Assembly: GCF_007989085.1 (NCBI RefSeq)
Contig: NZ_BJVJ01000011.1
Span: 1 to 64,000 of the forward strand
Source: Pseudonocardia sulfidoxydans NBRC 16205
GTDB lineage: Bacteria; Actinomycetota; Actinomycetes; Mycobacteriales; Pseudonocardiaceae
Length of the DNA: 64,000 bases
Direction: 5' to 3'
Below the pieces are notes generated by a model, which was not told the origin of the DNA, did not search any database, and was given only the letters and a program-made list of their open reading frames with translations. Numbering within the stretch: the first letter of the stretch is position 1; each line of letters begins with the position of its first letter. A program made the position numbers and the translations under genes. Positions 26,407 to 34,369 of this stretch are shown here, one piece after another.

Positions 26407-26817
26407 ATGACCGCACGTGCGGAGATCGAGAACACCCTGGGTCGCGCCTCCTGGGGCTACGACGAGGACGACGTGGACCTGATCGCGGCGCAGTTCACCG
26501 AGAGCGCGTCGATGACGATGCAGATCGGCCGCGACGGCGACACGATCGGACCGTTCGAGGGCCGCGAGGCGATCCGGAAGCTGCACGCCGACTCGCTCGT
26601 CGCCCAGACCGACCAGCGCCGCCACAACCTCTCCAACCTGGTCATCACCGCCGAGACCACGGACAGCGCGTCGACCACCGCGAACCTCACCCTGCTCTCG
26701 ATCGAGAACGGTGCCGTGCGGGTGCTGTCGAGCGGCTGGTACCGCGACGACCTGGTGCGTTCCGGGGACGTGTGGTTGATCGCCTCGCGCCACATCTACC
26801 TCGACCTCCCCTACTGA
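26407..26817 (+). CDS. NTF2-like (SnoaL_4 type) protein
   Basis: 136-aa single-domain protein. It opens with MTARAEIENTLGRASWGYDE and continues with DDVDLIAAQFTESASMTMQ, FEGREAIRKLH and a C-terminal GDVWLIASRHIYLDLPY strand. This is the pattern of NTF2-like proteins accompanying ring-hydroxylating or dehydratase systems. Function unknown. ATG with GAGAGGGA 6-7 nt upstream, 11 bp after the P450 and 1 bp before the ligase, so clearly cotranscribed. Confidence 0.78.
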   Translation: MTARAEIENTLGRASWGYDEDDVDLIAAQFTESASMTMQIGRDGDTIGPFEGREAIRKLHADSLVAQTDQRRHNLSNLVITAETTDSASTTANLTLLSIENGAVRVLSSGWYRDDLVRSGDVWLIASRHIYLDLPY

Positions 26818-26818
26818 C

Positions 26819-28390
26819 ATGGTCAACATCGGACGGATCCCGCAGAAGTGGGCGGCACTCACCCCCGGGCGCGACGCGATCGTCGACGCCCCCAGCGGGC
26901 GCCGGGCGGACTGGAAGACCCTCGACGAGCGGGTCCGCCGGCTCGCCAACGGCCTGGCCGGCACCGGTGACGGCGGGCTCGGCCTGGGCAAGGGCGACCG
27001 CGTCGCGATCCTGGCCAAGAACTCCATCGAGTACCAGGAGCTGTACTACGCCGCGGGGCGCGCGGGCCTCGTCGCGCAGCCACTGAGCTGGCGGCTCGGC
27101 GCCGGCGAGCTCACGAAGATCATCGCCGATGCGTCGCCGAAGGCCGTCGTCGTCTCCGACGAATGGCTCGACACCGCCAAGGAGCTGCAGAGCGCCGTCG
27201 ACGTCCCGACGTGGCTGCAGTACGGTGCCGGCGGCGACGGGAGCTACGAGGACCTGATCGCCCGCTCGTCCGACGACGAGCCCGAGCGCTCCTCGACGAC
27301 CGGCGACGCCGACCCGTTCTTCATCCTCTACACCGGTGGCACCACAGGTGAGTCGAAGGGCGCGCTGCACTCGCACACCAGCGCGTCGTTCGGGATGCTC
27401 AACCAGACCGTCGCGGAACGGATCGTCGCCACCGACGTCTACATGCTGACCGGGCAGATGTACCACATCCCGGTCGTGCTCTCGATGAACTACATGCGCC
27501 ACGGCTGCCCGCTGGTGCTCATGAACTTCGACGCGACGACGGCGCTGGAGCTCATCCAGGACGAGAAGGTCTCGGCCTTCCTCGGCATCACGACGATGCT
27601 GAACTGGATGATGGCCGTCCCCGGCTTCTCGAACTACGACATCTCGTCGCTGCGCAACATCCAGTACGGCGGCGGGCCGATGCCGTCGTCGGTGGTCAAG
27701 GCCGCGCTGGACAACTTCCCGTGCACCCTGATCCAGGGCTACGGCCAGACCGAGGGCACGACGATGTGCTTCCTCTCCCAGGAGGACCACCTCGATGCGG
27801 TCCGCGGCGTGCACCCGGAACGGCTGATGTCGTGCGGCCGGGAAGGGTTCGTCACCGAGGTCCGGGTCGTCGACCCCGACGGCAACGAGGTCCCGCGCGA
27901 CGGTCGGACCGCCGGCGAGATCGTCATCCGGTCCGAGGCGAACATGCTCGGCTACCTCAACCGGCCCGACCTCACCGCGAACACATTGCGCAACGGCTGG
28001 ATGTGGACCGGGGACGTCGCGACCTGGGACTCCGAGTCCTACGTCTTCATCGTCGACCGCGCCAAAGACATGATCATCTCGGGCGGCGAGAACATCTACT
28101 CGATCCAGGTCGAGGAGGCCGTCAACCAGCACCCCGCGGTGCTGGAGTGCGCGGTCATCGGCGTGCCCGACGACGAGTGGGGCGAGTCGGTCAAGGCGTT
28201 CGTCGTACTCAAGCCCGAGACCTCCGCGACCGAGGCCGAGATCATCGCCACCGCCCGCAACCACCTGGCGTCCTACCAGAAACCGCGGTCGGTGGAGTTC
28301 GTCGACGCCCTGCCCAAAGCCCCCACCGGGAAAATCCTCAAACGCGAGCTACGCCGGCCGTTCTGGGCCGAGCGGGATCGGTCGGTCTGA
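26819..28390 (+). CDS. Acyl-CoA synthetase (AMP-forming)
   Basis: 523-aa member of the adenylate-forming superfamily, activating a carboxylic acid to its CoA thioester via an acyl-AMP. The P-loop YTGGTTGESKG is near 171, GYGQTEGT follows in the middle, the hinge region is GWMWTGDVATWDSESYVFIVDR, and the catalytic lysine is in PTGKILKREL near 503. All core motifs are intact. Its presence shows that the pathway handles CoA esters, consistent with the carboxylase and hydratase upstream. The ATG lies 1 bp after the NTF2 stop, and the stop shares one base with the SDR start (TGATG). Confidence 0.92.
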   Translation: MVNIGRIPQKWAALTPGRDAIVDAPSGRRADWKTLDERVRRLANGLAGTGDGGLGLGKGDRVAILAKNSIEYQELYYAAGRAGLVAQPLSWRLGAGELTKIIADASPKAVVVSDEWLDTAKELQSAVDVPTWLQYGAGGDGSYEDLIARSSDDEPERSSTTGDADPFFILYTGGTTGESKGALHSHTSASFGMLNQTVAERIVATDVYMLTGQMYHIPVVLSMNYMRHGCPLVLMNFDATTALELIQDEKVSAFLGITTMLNWMMAVPGFSNYDISSLRNIQYGGGPMPSSVVKAALDNFPCTLIQGYGQTEGTTMCFLSQEDHLDAVRGVHPERLMSCGREGFVTEVRVVDPDGNEVPRDGRTAGEIVIRSEANMLGYLNRPDLTANTLRNGWMWTGDVATWDSESYVFIVDRAKDMIISGGENIYSIQVEEAVNQHPAVLECAVIGVPDDEWGESVKAFVVLKPETSATEAEIIATARNHLASYQKPRSVEFVDALPKAPTGKILKRELRRPFWAERDRSV

Positions 28391-29223
28391 TGACAGGACG
28401 TGTCCAGGACAAGGTCGCCCTCATCACCGGCGCCGCGCGAGGGCAGGGCCGCAGCCACGCGGTGCGCCTCGCCGAAGAGGGCGCCGACGTCGTTCTCGTC
28501 GACGCCTGCGCGCCGCTCTCGACCGTCGACATGTATCCCCTGGCCACGCCGGAGGACCTCGACGAGACGGTGGCGGCGGTCGAGAAGACCGGCCGACGGG
28601 CGGTCGCCCGCATCGCCGACGTGCGCTCCGGCCAGGACCTGAAGGCCGCGATCGACGACGGTGCGGCCGAGCTGGGCGGGATCGACATCGTCGTCGCCAA
28701 TGCCGGGATCGCCACCTACGGGATGTCGTGGGAGATCACCGAGGAGATGTGGCAGCAGATGCTGGACGTCAACCTCACCGGCGTCTGGCACACCGCCACC
28801 GCGGCGCTGCCGCACCTGCGCGCCCGCGGCGGCGGGTCGATGGTCTTCACCAGCTCGATCGGTGGGCTCAAGGGAATCATGCAGGTCGCGCACTACGTCG
28901 CGGCCAAGCACGGCATGGTCGGCCTGATGCGCACGATGGCCAACGAGCTGGCCGGGGAGCGCATCCGCGTCAACACCGTGCACCCGACGAACGTCGACAC
29001 CCACATGATCCAGAACCCCGGGACGTGGGGCATGTTCGCGCCCGGCGACCCGGAGCCGACGCGGGAGAAGGCGATGGCCGGGTTCACCTCGCTCAACGCG
29101 ATGGACGTGCCCTGGGTGGAGCCGATCGACATCAGCAACGCGGTGCTGTTTCTGGTCAGCGACGAGGCTCGCTACATCACGGGCGTGACGCTGCCGGTCG
29201 ACGCCGGCGCGAACATCCGATAG
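28390..29223 (+). CDS. Mycofactocin-coupled SDR family oxidoreductase
   Basis: 277-aa short-chain dehydrogenase. The N-terminal GRVQDKVALITGAARGQGRSHAVRLAEEGADVVLVD region has the cofactor motif TGAARGQG. The active site comprises Ser in TSSIGG and YVAAK with Tyr near 168 and Lys near 172. The length, the GQGRSHA motif and the extended loops (TPEDLDETVAAVEKTGRRA) match the mycofactocin-coupled SDR family (TIGR03971), which holds NAD tightly and passes electrons to mycofactocin. No mft genes are in this window. It likely oxidises an alcohol made by one of the P450s (inference). Coupled to the ligase by TGATG. Confidence 0.85.
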   Translation: MTGRVQDKVALITGAARGQGRSHAVRLAEEGADVVLVDACAPLSTVDMYPLATPEDLDETVAAVEKTGRRAVARIADVRSGQDLKAAIDDGAAELGGIDIVVANAGIATYGMSWEITEEMWQQMLDVNLTGVWHTATAALPHLRARGGGSMVFTSSIGGLKGIMQVAHYVAAKHGMVGLMRTMANELAGERIRVNTVHPTNVDTHMIQNPGTWGMFAPGDPEPTREKAMAGFTSLNAMDVPWVEPIDISNAVLFLVSDEARYITGVTLPVDAGANIR

Positions 29224-29302
29224 GAGCACCGGGCACGGATCGGGCTGCGTGCCGCGAGCTGGACCGCCCGACGCGGCCACCCGGCCGTGATCGGCGTTGT
29301 AC

Positions 29303-29316
29303 CTACCAAACGGTAG
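29303..29316. promoter_or_regulatory. Putative autoregulatory operator of the TetR gene
   Basis: CTACCAAACGGTAG, arms CTACC/GGTAG with a 4-bp centre, lies 36 bp before the TetR GTG and overlaps a possible -10, TAGAGT. It shares the CTACCAAACG half with the other three cluster sites, suggesting the adjacent TetR protein controls itself and the catabolic promoters. Confidence 0.58.
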
Positions 29317-29351
29317 AGTGGGAGGAACTCACGTCGTGAAGGGGGATCCGG

Positions 29352-30002
29352 GTGCGACAGCCGGCAGGGCGGAGCGCGCGGCGCTCCGGGGGTGAGCGCA
29401 AGCCTCGTGAGGAGCGCTGGGCCGAGCTCATCGAGGTCGCCACCCAGGTCTTCTACGAGAAAGGCTACGACGGCGCCTCACTGCAGGACATCGCCGACCG
29501 CCTCGGCATGCTCAAGGGCAGCCTCTACTACTACATCCAGTCCAAGGAGGACCTGCTCTTCGACGTGATCAGCGCCGTGCACAAGCAGGGCCTGGAGGTC
29601 GTCCGCGGCCGCGCCGACGTGCCCGGCGGGCCGCTCGACAAGCTGGAGAGCGTGATCGTCGGGCACGTCGAGCACACCTGCCGCAACCTCGTCCCCACCG
29701 CGGTGTTCCTGCACGAGCTGTCGGCGCTGCCCGTCGAACGACGCGAGGAGATCCTCGGCAGCGAACACGCCTACCAGGGCGTCTTCCGCGACCTCGTCGA
29801 ACAGGGCCAGGCGGCCGGGCAGGTCCGAGCCGACCTCGACCCCCGCCTCGCCGCCCTCTCGATCCTCGGCTCGACGAACTGGGTCTACCGCTGGTTCCGG
29901 CCCGGCGGCACCTTCACCCCCGAGCAGATCGGCGCCGAGATGGCCGAGATGGCCATCCGCGGCATCGCCACCGAGGACGTGCTGAAGGCCCGCACCGCCT
30001 GA
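29352..30002 (+). CDS. TetR-family transcriptional regulator
   Basis: 216-aa repressor with an N-terminal helix-turn-helix (ASLQDIADRLGMLKGSLYYYIQSKEDLL, about 43-70). The ligand-binding core is of the KstR2/TetR_C type seen with lipid- and CoA-ester-responsive regulators (LESVIVGHVEHTCRN, LDPRLAALSILGSTNWVYRWFRPGG). GTG start preceded by GAAGGGGGA. It lies downstream of the P450-ligase-SDR operon in the same direction, separated by 128 bp holding its own operator. The likely ligand is a CoA thioester intermediate of the pathway (inference). A family 2 inverted repeat follows its stop. Confidence 0.9.
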   Translation: MRQPAGRSARRSGGERKPREERWAELIEVATQVFYEKGYDGASLQDIADRLGMLKGSLYYYIQSKEDLLFDVISAVHKQGLEVVRGRADVPGGPLDKLESVIVGHVEHTCRNLVPTAVFLHELSALPVERREEILGSEHAYQGVFRDLVEQGQAAGQVRADLDPRLAALSILGSTNWVYRWFRPGGTFTPEQIGAEMAEMAIRGIATEDVLKARTA

Positions 30003-30012
30003 CCCCCACACC

Positions 30013-30068
30013 CGCGCGCAACCTCACGGTTACGCCGGCGGGTTCCGACGACCGTGAGGTTGCGCGCG
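30013..30068. repeat. Family 2 inverted repeat, cluster B (1 unit)
   Basis: Perfect 18-bp arms, CGCGCGCAACCTCACGGT and its complement, around a 20-nt loop. It lies between the convergent TetR gene (stop 30002) and ABC permease (stop 30133). This is the cleanest single copy of the family and could act as a bidirectional terminator. Confidence 0.88.
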
Positions 30069-30132
30069 ACGTCTGTCGGCCCGGCCGGGCCCGGCGTCGG
30101 CCGGCACACCTCGCGCCCCGGCAATCGGGCTT

Positions 30133-30948
30133 TCAGCGCAGGAGCAGCCTGTCGAGACGCCGCGCCGCGATCACGACCCCGACGACGACCATCACCACGA
30201 AGTACGCCAGGTGCCCCAGCAGCCCCGCACCGACGACGCCCGTCGTCAGCCCCCGCATCAGCTCGACCGCGTGGTACAGCGGCAGGCACTCGACGACGAT
30301 CTGCAGCCATCGCGGATAGACCGAGAGCGGGTAGAACGTCGTCGAGAACAGGAACATCGGCAGCACCGCGAGGGTGACCAGGTCGAAGTCCTGCCACGAC
30401 CGCATGAACGACGTGGCCGCCATCCCGATCGCCGCGAACGCGAACGCCACCAGCAACGCCGCGGGCAGCGCCAGCAACGCCCACGGCGACTCGATCAGCC
30501 CGAAGCCCGCCATCACCGACAGGAACGCCGTCGCGTAGAGCCCGCCGCGCAGCAGGGCCCAGCCGATCTCCCCCAGCGCGACGTCGACCGGGCCGAGCGG
30601 GGTGGCGAGCATCGAGTCGTAGAGCCGCGCGTAGTGCAGCTTGAAGAACACGTTGTACGTCGAGTCGAACACCGCGCCGTTCATCGCCGACGCCGCCAGC
30701 AGCCCCGGCGCGATGAACGCCGCGTACGAGATCGGCTGCCCGTCGGGGCCCGGCAGGTCGCCGACCAGCGAGCCCAGCCCCGTGCCCATCGCCAGCAGGT
30801 AGAACAGCGGCTCGAAGAAGCCCGACACGAACGCGAGCCACGTCCGCCGTGACGCCGTGGCCGAGCGCACCATCATCATCCGGGCGCGGCCGGCGTAGCT
30901 GCCGGCCGGCAGCAGCCGCCACAGCGCGGGCGCAGCAGGCGCGCTCAT
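30133..30948 (-). CDS. ABC-2 type transporter permease (distal)
   Basis: 271-aa membrane permease with six predicted transmembrane segments, of the DrrB/ABC-2 exporter type. It has FEPLFYLLAMGTGLGSLVG near the first helix, AAFIAPGLLAASAM, the conserved AAxSFMRSWQDFDLVTL stretch, MFLFSTTFYPLSVYPRWLQ and a final HLAYFVVMVVVGVVIA helix. Last of three overlapping genes. It probably pairs with the upstream permease and the ATPase to export a drug-like or lipid molecule. ATG overlaps the preceding stop by 4 nt. Confidence 0.88.
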   Translation of the reverse strand: MSAPAAPALWRLLPAGSYAGRARMMMVRSATASRRTWLAFVSGFFEPLFYLLAMGTGLGSLVGDLPGPDGQPISYAAFIAPGLLAASAMNGAVFDSTYNVFFKLHYARLYDSMLATPLGPVDVALGEIGWALLRGGLYATAFLSVMAGFGLIESPWALLALPAALLVAFAFAAIGMAATSFMRSWQDFDLVTLAVLPMFLFSTTFYPLSVYPRWLQIVVECLPLYHAVELMRGLTTGVVGAGLLGHLAYFVVMVVVGVVIAARRLDRLLLR

Positions 30949-31778
30949 CGGGCCAGTCTTCTGGTGAACAGCCGTGCCACCAGCACACTGCCGACCACCA
31001 GCAGTCCCACCAGCACCGCGAGATGGCCCAGCGTCGGCAGCAGCCGCCACGTACCGAGTGCCGCGCCGCGCGCCACCTCCGTGCCGTGCCACAACGGCGA
31101 GACCCACACGACGGGCTGCACCCACTCCGGCAGCCGGTCGACCGGGAAGAACGTGCCCGAGAACAACGTCATCGGGATGACGACGAACCGGAACAGCGCG
31201 CTGAACGCGTTGCCCTCGTTCTCCACCGTCGCCGCGAACGCCGTGATCAACGACGCCACCGCCAGGCCCGTGAGCAGCGCCGCCAGCAACGACACCACGA
31301 TCCCCGGCCCCTGCACCCCACCGAAGATCGCGATCACCACGACGTACACCGCGCCGGAGCCGAACATCTTGACTCCGGTCCACGTCAGCACGCCGAGCCC
31401 GACCTGCGCGCCCGTGATCGGGCCCGCCGACATCGCCAGGTAGATGCGCTGCCACTTGAAGCCCGACAGGATCGGGTACGTCGAGTCGAACGCCGCGCTC
31501 TGCGCCGCCGACATCGCCAGCAGCGCCGGCGCCAGCCACACCAGGTACGGCGTCCCGCCCGTCGCGGCCGCCGCCTGCGGGCCGCTGCCCACCAGCGCGC
31601 CGAACCCCACACCGAAGGCCAGCAGGAACAGCAGCGGCTGCAGGATCGACGACACCGCCGTGGCCCGCCAGTTGCGCCGGTACCACCGCCAATGGTGCTC
31701 GACGACCCGCCCGACCCCGCCCAGCGCGGTCGGGGCTCGGCCCGTCGAGCGTGCGACGCTCACCGTGGGAGCCGCCAT
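30945..31778 (-). CDS. ABC-2 type transporter permease (proximal)
   Basis: 277-aa permease homologous in layout to its downstream neighbour: an N-terminal cytoplasmic stretch (VVEHHWRWYRRNWRATAVSS), six hydrophobic segments, ALLAMSAAQSAAFDSTYPI, and FVVIPMTLFSGTFFPVDRLPEW. Two non-identical permeases imply a heterodimeric membrane domain. Overlaps the ATPase stop by one base pair of codons (TGATG) and the next permease by ATGA. The substrate is unknown. Position next to the catabolic cluster may be coincidental, as a separate inverted repeat lies between them. Confidence 0.88.
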   Translation of the reverse strand: MAAPTVSVARSTGRAPTALGGVGRVVEHHWRWYRRNWRATAVSSILQPLLFLLAFGVGFGALVGSGPQAAAATGGTPYLVWLAPALLAMSAAQSAAFDSTYPILSGFKWQRIYLAMSAGPITGAQVGLGVLTWTGVKMFGSGAVYVVVIAIFGGVQGPGIVVSLLAALLTGLAVASLITAFAATVENEGNAFSALFRFVVIPMTLFSGTFFPVDRLPEWVQPVVWVSPLWHGTEVARGAALGTWRLLPTLGHLAVLVGLLVVGSVLVARLFTRRLAR

Positions 31779-32701
31779 CAGTCGACCAACGTCCGGCCGG
31801 TGAGCCGCAGGAACACGTCCTCCAGCGACGAGCGCCGCACCAGCGACGACAACGGCACGAACCCCGCCCCGACGACGTCACCGTGGGTGCGTTCGCCGTC
31901 GACCGTATAGAGCAGGAACCGGTCGGGCAGCTCCTCCACCCGCTCGGCATGACGTTCCAGGGCCTCCGCCGTGGGCCGGTGCTCCGGGTCGAACCGCAGC
32001 TCCAGCACCTCACGCGTCGAGTACCGGCCGATCAGCTCCGCCGGCGAGCCCTCCGCCGCGATCACCCCGCCGTCCATGACGACGAGCCGGTCGCACAGCT
32101 GCTCCGCCTCGTCCATGTAGTGGGTGGTGACGATCTGTGTGACGCCCTCACGCTTGAGCCGGTACAGCCTGTCCCACAACAGGTGCCGTGCCTGCGGGTC
32201 GAGCCCCGTGGTCGGCTCGTCGAGCAGCAGCAACTCCGGGTCGTTCACCAGCGACCGCGCGATCGTGAGCCGGCGCTTCATCCCGCCCGACAGCTCCTCG
32301 ACCGTGTCGCCCGCCCGCTCGGTGAGCTGCGCGAACTCCAGCAGCTCCGCCGCCTTCTCCTTCACGTGGCGACGCGGCAGGCCGAAGTAGCGGCCGTAGA
32401 TCTCCAGGTTCTCCCGCACCGACAGCTCGGCGTCGAGATTGTCGAGCTGCGGGACGACGCCGATGCGGGCCCGGATGCGTGGCCCGTCGACACCCGGGTC
32501 CATGCCCAGGACCGACAACGTCCCCGCCGACCGCGGCGACACGCACGCGATCATCCGCATCGTCGACGACTTGCCCGCCCCGTTGGGGCCGAGGAAGCCG
32601 AAGACCTCACCGGGCGCGACGTCGACGTCGATCCCCCGGACCGCCTCGACCGCCCCGAAACTCTTGCGCAGGCCTCGGGCCTGGACGAGCGCGTCGGACA
32701 C
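31778..32701 (-). CDS. ABC transporter ATP-binding protein
   Basis: 307-aa ATPase of the DrrA/NodI-like drug-export class. Walker A GPNGAGKSS is near 36, the Q-loop lies in GVVPQLDNLDAELSVRENL, the signature LSGGMKRRL is near 142, and Walker B with D-loop is LLLLDEPTTGLDP near 160. A C-terminal extension of about 70 residues (SLEDVFLRLTGRTL) is typical of exporters. The GTG (VSDALVQARGL) is chosen because homology begins there; further upstream the frame is open but not protein-like. No strong ribosome-binding site was seen. Confidence 0.92.
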   Translation of the reverse strand: MSDALVQARGLRKSFGAVEAVRGIDVDVAPGEVFGFLGPNGAGKSSTMRMIACVSPRSAGTLSVLGMDPGVDGPRIRARIGVVPQLDNLDAELSVRENLEIYGRYFGLPRRHVKEKAAELLEFAQLTERAGDTVEELSGGMKRRLTIARSLVNDPELLLLDEPTTGLDPQARHLLWDRLYRLKREGVTQIVTTHYMDEAEQLCDRLVVMDGGVIAAEGSPAELIGRYSTREVLELRFDPEHRPTAEALERHAERVEELPDRFLLYTVDGERTHGDVVGAGFVPLSSLVRRSSLEDVFLRLTGRTLVD

Positions 32702-33038
32702 GATCAGACCGTAACCCGGCGCACCGACAGGACACGCAGCGATTCCCTTCCGCCGACGACTCCGGACCGGCGGGCAACGGGTGCCGAACCCCGGCGCGGG
32801 GTGCCGCGCGGCGGCCGCACTCCTTGCGTGGCCGATGCACTCCCTGCAACGGGTGCGACGCCCGCGGAACCGGTGCGACGCCCTCGCCGACCGCGCGAGT
32901 TCTTCGAACGACGTGCGTCGTCCACGGTCAGCACGTGAGCTGCAACCCGCGCGCCGCCCCCAGAACGGACGCGCCGACCGGGAACCCGGGCGATGGCGGG
33001 GCTTCGGTCCCGCTGCGCATGGACTGCCCCGACCCGAT
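32702..33038. other. Intergenic region, no gene seen
   Basis: 337 bp upstream of the ABC operon. Open frames here have arginine/proline/alanine-rich, non-protein-like translations. Two short near-repeats with a GCAACGGGTGC core (about 32774 and 32847) and CGGTGCGACGCC stretches are visible. The ABC promoter should lie in this region but no convincing -35/-10 pair was found. Confidence 0.5.
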
Positions 33039-33322
33039 CGCAACCTCACTGTCGCCAGAGCCGCCGAACACAGCAGTGAGGTTGCGCGCGGACTCCGGCG
33101 GGCAACCTCAGTGCTACCGCTCCGGCGACAACCAGCAAGGAGGTTGCGCGCGGACTCCGGCGCGCAACCTCCCTGCTGCCGATCCGGCGACAACCAGCAA
33201 AGAGGTTGCGCGCCGACTCACCGCGCGCCGCAGTCATCGCCCCGCAGGCCCGGACCCTGTTCCGTCGCGCGCAACCTCACGGTTGTCCTCGGAGCCCGGG
33301 GCAGCAGTGAGGTTGCGCGCGG
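33039..33322. repeat. Family 2 inverted repeats, cluster C (4 units)
   Basis: Units at about 33039-33086, 33102-33150, 33161-33213 and 33266-33322. Each has GCAACCTC in the left arm and GAGGTTGCGCG or a close variant in the right. Units two and three share loop sequence CCGGCGACAACCAGCAA, and units one, two and three are joined by GACTCCGGCG-type spacers, showing recent local duplication. The cluster lies just after the 3' end of the acetyltransferase gene (stop 33351, minus strand). Confidence 0.85.
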
Positions 33323-33350
33323 ACCGCGCTCGCGCGCAGACCGCACGGAC

Positions 33351-33881
33351 TCAGCGGATGCGGAACTGCAGCCAGTGCTCGTCGCGCAGCTCGTCGCCGA
33401 CGCGCAGCGCGGCGGGGAAGCAGCCGACCTCGGTCCAGCCCCGGGCGACGTAGAAGCCTGGCAACCCGGTGCCGCCGCGGGCGGAGGCGAGGAGCTGGTC
33501 GAGCCCCAGGTCACCGGCGAGGCGGATGGCGGCGTCGATCAGCATCGTGCCGAGGCCGGAGCCTTGCGCGTCGGGACGCACCATCAGCCTGATCATCTCG
33601 GCCCGGTGCGCGACGACGGGGCCGGCTCCGGGCCGCAGGAAGACGACCCCGAGCGGCTGTGCGGGCTCCCCCGCCACGACCATCCTCAGGGTGCCGGCGC
33701 GCACGTCGTCGATCATGCGGGCGGCGAGGGCGCGGATGTCGGCCTCGGGGGCGTCGGCGGGGAAGCCGACGGCGCCGCCGGCCCGGGTGACCGTGACCCA
33801 CAGTGAGGCGAAGGCCTCGGCGAGGTCGGTGCCCGGGTCGGCGACGACGTGCGCGGTCAGGCTCAGAGGTTCGGGAACCAC
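33351..33881 (-). CDS. GNAT-family N-acetyltransferase
   Basis: 176-aa acetyltransferase. The acetyl-CoA loop motif is present as [21 protein letters not shown] (RxxGxG/A). The preceding strand is [10 protein letters not shown], and the C-terminal [22 protein letters not shown] is motif-B-like. The GTG start lies inside the end of ndk, so the genes overlap by 19 nt in different frames. The frame continues upstream across ndk, but those residues are not GNAT-like. The substrate is unknown. The last gene of the ndk transcript, followed by four family 2 repeats. Confidence 0.82.
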   Translation of the reverse strand: MVPEPLSLTAHVVADPGTDLAEAFASLWVTVTRAGGAVGFPADAPEADIRALAARMIDDVRAGTLRMVVAGEPAQPLGVVFLRPGAGPVVAHRAEMIRLMVRPDAQGSGLGTMLIDAAIRLAGDLGLDQLLASARGGTGLPGFYVARGWTEVGCFPAALRVGDELRDEHWLQFRIR

Positions 33882-34273
33882 AGCTTGATCTCGCGGGCGG
33901 CGGACTCGGGCGAGTCGGAGCCGTGGACGAGGTTGTACTGCACCTCGAGGCCGAAGTCGCCGCGGATGCTGCCGGGGGCGGCCTTGTCGACGGGGTCGGT
34001 ACCGCCGGCGAGCTGGCGCCACGCCGAGATGGCGCGGGGGCCCTCCGCGACGGCCGCGAGGACCGGGCCGGAGGTGATGAACTCCAGCAGCGACTCGAAG
34101 AAGGGCTTGCCGTCGTGCTCGGCGTAGTGCTGGGAGGCGAGCTCACGGTCGACCGTGCGCAGGTCGAGCGCCACGAGCGTGAGGCCCTTGCGCTCGATGC
34201 GCGAGACGACCTCGCCGATGAGGCGGCGCTCGACGCCGTCGGGCTTGACGAGGACCAGGGTGCGTTCAGTCAC
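33863..34273 (-). CDS. ndk: Nucleoside diphosphate kinase
   Basis: Transfers the gamma phosphate between nucleoside triphosphates and diphosphates through a phosphohistidine. The 136-aa product shows the family pattern: [16 protein letters not shown] (5-20), [12 protein letters not shown] with the active-site His117, and the terminal EIKLWFP. GTG start ([13 protein letters not shown]). In most actinobacteria ndk is followed by rne; here an acetyltransferase and about 26 kb of other genes separate the two. Confidence 0.96.
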   Translation of the reverse strand: MTERTLVLVKPDGVERRLIGEVVSRIERKGLTLVALDLRTVDRELASQHYAEHDGKPFFESLLEFITSGPVLAAVAEGPRAISAWRQLAGGTDPVDKAAPGSIRGDFGLEVQYNLVHGSDSPESAAREIKLWFPNL

Positions 34274-34369
34274 CGCGTCAGGGTATCGACGGGCCCGCGC
34301 ACTCCCGGTACGGGCCCGTCACCTGATCGGCCCCACCACCGCGCGGGCATCCGCTCGTTGGAGGTGGTT

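Noticed and set aside
33039-33322. CRISPR array
   Set aside because: Repeat units are inverted repeats of irregular spacing with shared loops rather than unique spacers, and no cas genes are present.
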